Below are positions 4,006 to 9,157 of a DNA stretch of 9,157 nucleotides, piece after piece; within the stretch, counting starts at the first letter, position 1; every line of letters begins with the position of its first letter. The position numbers and the translations under genes are program-made. The stretch lies in assembly GCA_003565105.1 (NCBI GenBank), contig PXDG01000158.1, positions 1 to 9,157 of the forward strand, in the 5' to 3' direction. The notes under the pieces were generated by a model that worked only from the letters and a program-made list of their open reading frames with translations, did not search any database and was not told the origin of the DNA. The stretch is from Parcubacteria group bacterium. GTDB lineage: Bacteria; Patescibacteriota; Minisyncoccia; SW-4-49-11.

Positions 4006-5391
4006 TTACTCTTTCATATCATCAAGTTCATTTCTTAACTCACACAATTTCCTGTCAGAGATAGAGTCTAAAGGATCAAGAATTCTATTATAGGTATTAA
4101 ATTCTTGGTATAGATAGGTATACGCTTGTTCTCTGAGACTTGTATAAGTATCTTTTATTTTTGCAGTAGAGTGGCTGTTCTCATCAAGATGGGGGACTTC
4201 TATAATATCATCGAAGTATTTCTGAAAACTTTTAATGCTGTAGATATATTCTAATCGTTCTCGAATTTCGTGAGTTTTTCTCAAGTGTATGAGATTTTCT
4301 TTAAGGGTATGGAGTTGATGAATATCTGTCAGATCTTGATCTGGGATAAATCGTTTCCCCAGCTTTTTAAATTCTGGCAATAACGATTCATAAATTAATA
4401 ATTGAAGAGCCTGATAATGCTCTTTGGGATTAGAAAAGGTATTTTCTGCTAAAGGAGCTAGCTCTATAGTGTCCTGAAAATCTTTGAAGAGCTCCTCTGT
4501 CATTTGGCTGTATACCAAATCCAGATCTTCTTGAGTATGCTCCTGATCAAAAAGCTTGTTCTGATTTTGAATATCATCCCAATTAAGCTCTGTGGGGGGC
4601 ATAATATCTTGTAAAGACTCTGCTATACGGAGGTATTCATCTTGGAGTTTTGAAGAGGTATCTGTATCATAACTCTTGGGGATAATTGCTTGAATATTCT
4701 CGAGAGTGAGCTGTCCTTTTATGGCAAATTCTGTTGACCCCTTAGAAAATGGTTCAATCTTGTCTTGAGGAACTGTTAAGACGAGCAATGCCTCTCCATA
4801 TCCTACGGCTCCTGCTACTTCATTGGCAGCGGCAATATAGGGCGCGATTCCTAAAGTTGGTTTCTTTCCATTATGTGCAATTTGTTCACTTTGTAAGGTT
4901 CTTCTTACGCTATAACCATCGAGAATACTTTTTTGAAGGCGTTGTCTCGCTTCTTGGATTCTTTCACCTTCTTCAGGATGGAGAGTTTCATAGAGTTGAA
5001 AGTATTGTTCAGCATTGGAATAGGTCGGTTCCTGTGCTAGCGTGGTGACTGCATCTTGAAGGTCTTCATCAGCGGATATCTCACCTGCTTCATTGTATGA
5101 TCGGGCTGCGTAAGGAGTTTGATTGAGCAAAGATTCATCAATGCTATTTACTGCACGAAAAAGTTGAATATTTTCTAATTTGGAATATTCAGTGGCTTCG
5201 GCCTCGATATGCTCAAGGATGATGATGTTGGGATACCGAGTATTGCCCTCAATATCTTGGGTTCGGTACGGTATATTATTCTCGTTCAGAAGTGTTTCAA
5301 TAGCTAATTGATTCTCTCTCTGTGAATCAATTGTTTCATTGTTCTCCAATGTTGAGGTGGGGGATGTCTCTGCCGTAAAGGGGGATTTCAT
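4006..5391 (-). CDS. Unknown protein, ADP-ribosyltransferase-like segment
   Basis: A 461-residue acidic, soluble protein. Residues 1-25 are a Ser/Thr/Glu/Asn-rich, probably disordered leader. The segment 75-236 shows the order of elements seen in R-S-E ADP-ribosyltransferases: IQLFRAV (R79), a helical insert, THR/SER-type strand region TLGIAPYIAAANEVAGAVGY (179-198), a hydrophobic strand ALLVLTVPQDKI (201-212), and STEFAIKG (219-226; E221) followed by LTLENIQAI. This is pattern recognition, not a database match, and the family is not certain. Residues 250-461 are helical and highly charged, perhaps a coiled or binding domain. No membrane helix or signal peptide is visible. It has its own promoter (5427-5455), no Shine-Dalgarno, and a TAA stop. 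Confidence 0.75.
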   Translation of the reverse strand: MKSPFTAETSPTSTLENNETIDSQRENQLAIETLLNENNIPYRTQDIEGNTRYPNIIILEHIEAEATEYSKLENIQLFRAVNSIDESLLNQTPYAARSYNEAGEISADEDLQDAVTTLAQEPTYSNAEQYFQLYETLHPEEGERIQEARQRLQKSILDGYSVRRTLQSEQIAHNGKKPTLGIAPYIAAANEVAGAVGYGEALLVLTVPQDKIEPFSKGSTEFAIKGQLTLENIQAIIPKSYDTDTSSKLQDEYLRIAESLQDIMPPTELNWDDIQNQNKLFDQEHTQEDLDLVYSQMTEELFKDFQDTIELAPLAENTFSNPKEHYQALQLLIYESLLPEFKKLGKRFIPDQDLTDIHQLHTLKENLIHLRKTHEIRERLEYIYSIKSFQKYFDDIIEVPHLDENSHSTAKIKDTYTSLREQAYTYLYQEFNTYNRILDPLDSISDRKLCELRNELDDMKE

Positions 5392-5426
5392 GGATCGAAA
5401 AATAAACTATTGTATAAGATGGTGTT

Positions 5427-5455
5427 ATTATATCACGGAGAAGAGGTCTTATGAA
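5427..5455 (-). promoter_or_regulatory. Extended -10 promoter for 4006-5391 gene
   Basis: Read on the minus strand, -35 TTCATA (5450-5455, 4/6) is 17 nt from a perfect -10 TATAAT (5427-5432), preceded by TGA (5433-5435) as an extended -10. Transcription would start near 5420, giving a leader of about 28 nt. This separates the gene from the helicase upstream, which ends in its own terminator. Confidence 0.65.
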
Positions 5456-5567
5456 GATTCTATTCTCTCCATAATGTTAAAATATCTTCACTTTCCAACT
5501 GGTCAACTTTTCTCAGGTAAGATCAGGATTCTTCTTGTTTATGGTTTCAACTATCCTTATTCAGTAT

Positions 5568-5609
5568 AAAAAAACACCTCGCTCAGTAAATACTGTAACG
5601 AGGTGTTTT
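5568..5609 (-). terminator. Rho-independent terminator of the helicase gene
   Basis: An 11-bp perfect stem, AAAACACCTCG (5571-5581) with CGAGGTGTTTT (5599-5609), contains an inner CAGT/ACTG helix (5584-5587 with 5592-5595). On the minus strand it is followed by a T-run (the A-run 5568-5574 on the plus strand). It begins 24 nt after the helicase stop. The rest of 5392-5633 holds the 4006-gene promoter and nothing else I can name. Confidence 0.85.
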
Positions 5610-5633
5610 ATTATAAATCGTTAGAGGGCGTTA

Positions 5634-6896
5634 TTACGCTCCTCGCTTTACAAAGGTATAGGCAGTTCCAAAAGATCCGTTTCGTCCAGTTCGTCCAATT
5701 CGGTGGATATACTCATCGTATGAAGTCGGTTCATCGAGGTTGATCACGTGAGTGATGTCATCGATGTCGATTCCTCGAGCGGCTACGTTGGTAGCTACAA
5801 GGACGTCGATTTTTGACTTCTTGAACATATCGATTACTCGCTTTCGTACGTTTTGTCGCTTATCTCCATGGATAGACTCGACTTTGAGTCCTGCTTTTCG
5901 AAGGGTCATCTGTACAGTGTCAGCGTAGCGCTTGGTCTCTACAAAGATGATGGCTTTCTCTACTGCCTCAGTATCGAGAATTTCTTGAAGTTTGTCGATC
6001 TTTTCTTGAGAGTGAGTATAATCAATAATACTTTGAACTACTTGAGTGGTAGGGGTATTGTTAGAAAGTTTGACTACGTCGTATGACTGGCTCAAAGAAT
6101 CTACTACTTTCTCAACAGTCTTGTTGAGGGTAGCAGAGAAGAAGAGCGTTTGTCGAGGGCTTTTGAGCTTACTAAAGATGAATTTTACATCATCGATGAA
6201 TCCCATATCAAAGAGTCTATCTACCTCATCAACTACGATGTTCTCGTATTGGGAAGCATCAAGATCTCCTCGCTTCAGAAGGTCATTCATTCGTCCAGGA
6301 GTTCCTACGAGGATATGAACTCCTTTTTTGAGCTGCCAAATCTGGTTTTTCATACTCTCTCCTCCAATGATCAGACCTGAATACATTCTGGTGTTGGTCA
6401 AAAGGGAAGTAGCTTCCTTAGAGATTTGCTGAGCAAGTTCTCGGGTAGGAGCGATAATCATAACTTTTTGGCCAGGATTATCGAGGAGTTTTTGGATCAT
6501 AGGGATCAAGAAAGCTCCTGTTTTTCCTGAACCAGTGGCTGAGATTCCCAGCATATCGTGTCCTTTTCCAATAAGATCAAAGGTTTTTTCTTGGATCTCG
6601 GTGGTTCGAACAAAGTTTTTCTTGGCTAGGTTGTCTTGGATGACTGAGTGAAGATTCATTTCTGAGTACAGCTTTCCTTCGTAAGTAGGTGCTGGATTTT
6701 CTTCTTTGACAACTTCTTTCGAGACAAAAAGATTTCGGTCTAATCTCTTAGGAGTCTTTTTGCTAAACCGAGAAGATCGTCCTCCTCCGTATGATCGAGA
6801 AGATCCTCCAGAGTATGACTTGGAATATCCACCTGATCGTGAAGAAGATGAAGAACCTGAACGATTTGATCGTCCTGAATTATTGTATGATGACAT
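5634..6896 (-). CDS. DEAD-box ATP-dependent RNA helicase
   Basis: A 420-residue RNA helicase that uses ATP to unwind or remodel RNA duplexes, likely in ribosome assembly or mRNA turnover. All core motifs are present: Q-motif Gln near 102 (TEIQEKTF), motif I ATGSGKT (120-126), Ia PTRELAQQI (150-158), Ib TPGR (199-202), II DEVD (223-226, in place of the usual DEAD), III SAT (254-256), IV IIFVETK (316-322), V VAARGID (371-377) and VI HRIGRTGR (398-405). Residues 1-48 form a Ser/Gly/Arg/Tyr-rich tail at the N-terminus; many bacterial relatives carry such RNA-binding tails at the C-terminus. The protein ends soon after motif VI plus a short strand, so it is a minimal core. The start is the first ATG, with no Shine-Dalgarno. 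A broken relative lies at 3127-3410. Its long leader suggests post-transcriptional control. Confidence 0.95.
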   Translation of the reverse strand: MSSYNNSGRSNRSGSSSSSRSGGYSKSYSGGSSRSYGGGRSSRFSKKTPKRLDRNLFVSKEVVKEENPAPTYEGKLYSEMNLHSVIQDNLAKKNFVRTTEIQEKTFDLIGKGHDMLGISATGSGKTGAFLIPMIQKLLDNPGQKVMIIAPTRELAQQISKEATSLLTNTRMYSGLIIGGESMKNQIWQLKKGVHILVGTPGRMNDLLKRGDLDASQYENIVVDEVDRLFDMGFIDDVKFIFSKLKSPRQTLFFSATLNKTVEKVVDSLSQSYDVVKLSNNTPTTQVVQSIIDYTHSQEKIDKLQEILDTEAVEKAIIFVETKRYADTVQMTLRKAGLKVESIHGDKRQNVRKRVIDMFKKSKIDVLVATNVAARGIDIDDITHVINLDEPTSYDEYIHRIGRTGRNGSFGTAYTFVKRGA

Positions 6897-6897
6897 A

Positions 6898-6933
6898 AGT
6901 CGGTATATGAATAGTATATAACATGTACCGACT
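6898..6933 (-). promoter_or_regulatory. Start-codon-proximal hairpin in helicase leader
   Basis: AGTCGGTATATG (6898-6909) pairs with CATGTACCGACT (6922-6933): 12 bp with one G-U and an 11-nt A/T loop. It ends one base before the helicase start codon (6894-6896 on the plus strand), so in the mRNA the ribosome landing zone is fully paired. It could be a translational switch. The dyad could alternatively be a protein-binding operator. Confidence 0.5.
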
Positions 6934-6955
6934 GAGTCTCTCTTTCTTTACAAAA

Positions 6956-6989
6956 AACACATTCAGTACACACATCAAGTGTACGTGTT
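6956..6989 (-). promoter_or_regulatory. Second hairpin in helicase leader
   Basis: GTACAC (6966-6971) pairs with GTGTAC (6979-6984), extended after a 5-nt bulge by AACAC (6956-6960) with GTGTT (6985-6989), 11 bp in all. A smaller GGGA/TCCC stem follows at 6995-7005. All lie inside the predicted helicase leader. Confidence 0.4.
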
Positions 6990-7029
6990 AAAGATGGGAA
7001 CATCCCGAAACATACGAATTGATAGTAGC

Positions 7030-7058
7030 ATTGTAGCACAGAAAAGCTCACTTGTCTA
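7030..7058 (-). promoter_or_regulatory. Promoter of the helicase gene
   Basis: On the minus strand, -35 TAGACA (7053-7058, 5/6) is exactly 17 nt from -10 TACAAT (7030-7035, 5/6), with an extended -10 TGC. Transcription would start near 7023, giving an unusually long leader of about 126 nt compared with roughly 20-30 nt elsewhere in the window. Confidence 0.6.
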
Positions 7059-7079
7059 GGGGGTATGTATAGGAAATAA

Positions 7080-7108
7080 TTGTATATTAGCTTGGTTTGT
7101 GGTATAAC
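7080..7108 (+). promoter_or_regulatory. Promoter of the 7132 membrane-protein gene
   Basis: -35 TTGTAT (7080-7085) is 17 nt from -10 TATAAC (7103-7108, 5/6), preceded by TGG as an extended -10. Transcription would start near 7115. It is divergent from the helicase promoter, whose -35 lies 21 nt away, so the two may share regulation. Confidence 0.6.
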
Positions 7109-7131
7109 AGAGGGAAGATAATGCTTATTTT

Positions 7132-8280
7132 ATGGAAAAACTCTTTCACCGCTTTCGATATCGAAAAGAGGTCTTCGTGATTGGAGTGGTGATATTTTTA
7201 CTTTGGACTCGATACCTGTATATGGTTCCTGTTTTGGGTTCGATGATAATGTATCTTTTGATCTATGGATTTTGGATGATTTTTATCGTGTGGGTTGGAT
7301 TTGTGATGCTTGAACTGGCCTATATTATAAGAAGTGTTCTTCAAAGAGCAACACTCCCATTTGCTCGATTACAATTTTTAGATGGGTTGGCGTTTTTGTT
7401 TCTTTTGCTTTCACTTACTATGATTTCTCCTTCATATAATTTTGCTTGGGAGACACGAGCTTTTTTGGGGAATATTCCTTGGGCTGCTGCAATTTTGTGG
7501 GGGAGTATTCATATTTTTTTCTGGTTTCCTCGGATAAAATCTCAGGTCACCTTTTTGTTTGGGGTTGAGGAAGGAATTCGAGTTATGGGGATTCTTTTTG
7601 GATGTATTGCCAGTATTTTAGTTGCCTTGGCTCGTGGCTCTTCTCCTATGATGATAGAAAAAATTATTCCTTCGGATTTCCCGTATGAGATGATGCGAGG
7701 ATTTTTCGCTTTGGGGTGGTTTAGTGTATGGGTGTCTATAGGCTGTTTGGCATTGCTTATTTTTATCTTTTTTATCCAAAAGTATACGGGATATATAGTA
7801 CAAAAGGATTTGTATTGGGGTGGGTTTATCCTAGGAGTAGGAATGATTTTATTGGGGGTGATCATTGCTTTGAGAATCATTATTCCTATGGAAATTACTC
7901 AAATGACGATTCGATATGATGTCAGATTTCCTGTGCTGAAATGGACTACTGCTCAACAAATTCAACAAGAAACGGGATTGTTGAACCAGTCTGGGGGCAG
8001 TGAGGTTCTGCTGCGGTATCAAGTAGTTGCAGGTCAGGAGTGGGATGTGTATGGAGATATTTCCTTTGATCAGGATTCTGGAGATGACTTTGAAGAGCGT
8101 GTTATTCGAGATGTGCAGAGGAATCATCCAGAGCTAAATATCAACTGGAGTGCTTCAGAATTACCAATACAGATTACAGAGGTGAGTCGAAAAACCTCTT
8201 TTTGGGATAGAAGTATATGGAGGTTTGAATCCCAATATGTAGAGCAAGTAGAAAGACGAGCACTGTATCATCAGCTCTAA
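7132..8280 (+). CDS. Seven-helix membrane protein with soluble C-terminus
   Basis: A 382-residue protein with a basic, possibly amphipathic N-terminus (KLFHRFRYRK) and about seven hydrophobic segments: residues 13-30, 37-66, 83-99, 113-132, 149-167, 189-216 and 228-252. A soluble domain of about 130 residues (253-382) follows, with mixed beta-like sequence (EVLLRYQVVAGQEWDVYGDI) and an acidic/aromatic end. An N-in orientation with seven helices would put that domain outside the cell. No family is recognised and no catalytic motif is evident. The ATG at 7132 has no Shine-Dalgarno; a GA-rich AGAGGGAAG (7110-7118) better fits an ATG at 7121, which opens only a 19-codon overlapping ORF ending at 7180 and might couple translation. 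The stop lies 4 nt from the convergent MGMT gene. Confidence 0.8.
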   Translation: MEKLFHRFRYRKEVFVIGVVIFLLWTRYLYMVPVLGSMIMYLLIYGFWMIFIVWVGFVMLELAYIIRSVLQRATLPFARLQFLDGLAFLFLLLSLTMISPSYNFAWETRAFLGNIPWAAAILWGSIHIFFWFPRIKSQVTFLFGVEEGIRVMGILFGCIASILVALARGSSPMMIEKIIPSDFPYEMMRGFFALGWFSVWVSIGCLALLIFIFFIQKYTGYIVQKDLYWGGFILGVGMILLGVIIALRIIIPMEITQMTIRYDVRFPVLKWTTAQQIQQETGLLNQSGGSEVLLRYQVVAGQEWDVYGDISFDQDSGDDFEERVIRDVQRNHPELNINWSASELPIQITEVSRKTSFWDRSIWRFESQYVEQVERRALYHQL

Positions 8281-8284
8281 GTGC

Positions 8285-8539
8285 TTAGTGGGAATAGCCT
8301 TCTTTTCTCAAAAGTTCTGCTTTACGAGATTTTCCTCGATTATATTCACCTAGTGTACCATCAGAGCGAATCACGCGATGGCAGGGGATAGTGGGATCAA
8401 AATTTTTGGCCATCAATGAGCCTACTGCACGAGATGCTTTCGGGTTGCCTGCTTGAGTGGCTACTTGCTTGTAGGTGAGTACTGAACCAGGAGGAATAGA
8501 TTTAACTACTTTGATTACTTTTGTTTGAAACTCAGTCAT
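8285..8539 (-). CDS. Minimal MGMT-type DNA alkyltransferase domain
   Basis: An 84-residue protein made only of the DNA-binding/active-site domain of O6-alkylguanine-DNA alkyltransferases. The active-site box is intact, IPCHRVI (51-57, Cys53 as the alkyl acceptor), so it is not a Trp-type alkyltransferase-like (ATL) protein although it has ATL length. Other family features: TYKQVA helix-turn-helix start (Y23), the NPKASRAVG recognition helix with Arg37 as the likely finger that flips the base, and GEYNRGKSRKAELLRKEG at the end. Canonical Ogt and Ada-C have an extra N-terminal domain that is absent here. It either repairs O6-alkylguanine directly or flags it for excision. It follows the Nudix gene by 25 nt on the same strand, without a Shine-Dalgarno, and is likely co-transcribed. 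Confidence 0.9.
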   Translation of the reverse strand: MTEFQTKVIKVVKSIPPGSVLTYKQVATQAGNPKASRAVGSLMAKNFDPTIPCHRVIRSDGTLGEYNRGKSRKAELLRKEGYSH

Positions 8540-8564
8540 AGGAATGTATCATCTGAATAATATC

Positions 8565-9002
8565 TCAGCCAAATGCTTGCATCATATCAGGGGTGATGGT
8601 ACTGAGTGGTATCCAGGTTCCTTCAGTAGCTTCATCATCAGTATCTGGATTGGTGAAATCGTCATTCTGGCTGATTAGGTCAACAATATAGAAGAAGTTC
8701 AAGCAATGAAAGGCCGTATCCAGTGGATCATAATAAAAGAAACTCTCTTTCATTGTTAGGAAGTCTTTGATGCTTACGGTACTCCCTGTCTCTTCTTGGC
8801 ATTCTCGGATGACTGCGGTCGTAACGGGCTCACCTTTGTCTACGCCACCACCTGGGAAGAAGTATTTACCAGTATGTTTCATCTTGACTAGTAAGATGGC
8901 CTCATTTTGAATACAAATCCCATAGCCACTGGGCCTAAATAGCAGGTCTTTAGAGGGGATTATTTTGGTATCTCCGTAGAGGGTAATGCAGGGGGTTGTC
9001 AT
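8565..9002 (-). CDS. Nudix hydrolase
   Basis: A 145-residue Nudix-fold pyrophosphohydrolase, which cleaves a nucleoside diphosphate linked to another moiety and needs Mg2+ or Mn2+. The Nudix box G-x5-E-x7-R-E-x-x-E-E-x-G is complete at residues 52-73: G52, E58, R66, E67, E70, E71, G73. The upstream PGGGVDKGE is standard. The two usual hydrophobic box positions are Cys68 and Ser74, a mild departure. Length is typical of single-domain Nudix enzymes. Substrate cannot be told from sequence; the pairing with an alkyltransferase makes cleaning of damaged nucleotides a reasonable guess. It stops at TGA, begins 36 nt after the preceding partial gene, and has no Shine-Dalgarno. Confidence 0.93.
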   Translation of the reverse strand: MTTPCITLYGDTKIIPSKDLLFRPSGYGICIQNEAILLVKMKHTGKYFFPGGGVDKGEPVTTAVIRECQEETGSTVSIKDFLTMKESFFYYDPLDTAFHCLNFFYIVDLISQNDDFTNPDTDDEATEGTWIPLSTITPDMMQAFG

Positions 9003-9038
9003 AGAGAATTTTGAATGAGTTGGGAATAGCTTACTAGC

Positions 9039-9157
9039 CTATTGAATTTTTTGTGGGAGTAGATGTACTTGCCCGACGGTAATTTCCCTGACGGCAAATT
9101 CTTCTGGGCCTGCTCTCGCGTGTTCGCCTTTCATTTCGTGAAAACTCACACTGGCTC
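9039..9157 (-). CDS. C-terminal end of an unknown gene (partial)
   Basis: A minus-strand frame is open from the window edge to TAG at 9039-9041, giving 38 residues that include FHEMKGEHARAGPEEFAVRE and end in HLLPQKIQ. The composition is that of a soluble protein and better than the other frames. It is the first visible gene of the minus-strand operon with the Nudix and MGMT genes. Too little remains to identify it. Confidence 0.5.
   Translation of the reverse strand, partial: ASVSFHEMKGEHARAGPEEFAVREITVGQVHLLPQKIQ

Noticed and set aside
5392..5570. Small RNA or gene between the terminator and the 4006-5391 promoter
   Set aside because: No stable fold, start signals or convincing ORF beyond the promoter already listed.
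6740..7051. 103-residue minus-strand ORF over the helicase leader
   Set aside because: It overlaps the helicase N-terminus in another frame and its tail mirrors that repetitive sequence.
7542..8127. Several minus-strand ORFs of 61-112 residues
   Set aside because: They lie opposite a well-supported membrane-protein gene and have no start signals.
8277..8288. Palindrome CTAAG-TG-CTTAG containing both convergent stop codons
   Set aside because: Only 5 bp with a 2-nt loop and no T-run, so no terminator; the likely cause is two stop codons facing each other.
1..9157. Genetic code with TGA as glycine
   Set aside because: The helicase uses only GGN for its many glycines, and TGA ends the Nudix and two other ORFs; recoding would make TGA common inside genes.

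Overview
The window looks like a piece of chromosome from a small-genome bacterium, most plausibly a member of the Candidate Phyla Radiation. The hints are very short intergenic gaps, many small unrecognised membrane proteins, and starts that nearly all lack a Shine-Dalgarno sequence. There is also a stand-alone minimal MGMT domain and an unusual protein with an ADP-ribosyltransferase-like stretch. This assignment is inference; there is no rRNA or ribosomal protein to anchor it. TGA works as a stop, and the glycine-rich helicase uses only GGN for glycine, so the Gracilibacteria/Absconditabacteria code (TGA = Gly) is unlikely.

Layout. 1-104 may hold the tail of an upstream gene. 152-3028 (+) is an A+T-rich run of small membrane proteins: a one-helix protein, then five small polytopic proteins, with one small soluble protein between them. 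A promoter at 101-128 probably starts the run. The fourth polytopic gene runs through a REP-like palindromic element at 2381-2420. 2471-2716 has no convincing gene but carries strong inverted repeats.

3127-3410 (-) is a broken copy of the last ~94 codons of the DEAD-box helicase gene that lies intact at 5634-6896. Just beside it, 3446-3978 is a compact transcription unit: near-consensus promoter, strong Shine-Dalgarno, a 145-codon ORF and a terminator. The ORF is packed with perfect or near-perfect stem-loops from 3541 to 3926. This is the most unusual object in the window and may be a protein gene and a structured RNA at once.

4006-5391 (-) is a 461-residue unknown with an ADP-ribosyltransferase-like segment and its own promoter. 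5634-6896 (-) is the intact DEAD-box helicase, with a terminator and a hairpin-rich leader of about 126 nt. From the same divergent region, 7132-8280 (+) encodes a seven-helix membrane protein with a C-terminal soluble domain. It converges on a tight minus-strand operon: a partial unknown gene (from 9157), a Nudix hydrolase and a minimal MGMT-type alkyltransferase, a nucleotide-sanitation/DNA-repair pairing.

No tRNA, rRNA, CRISPR array or transposase gene was seen.
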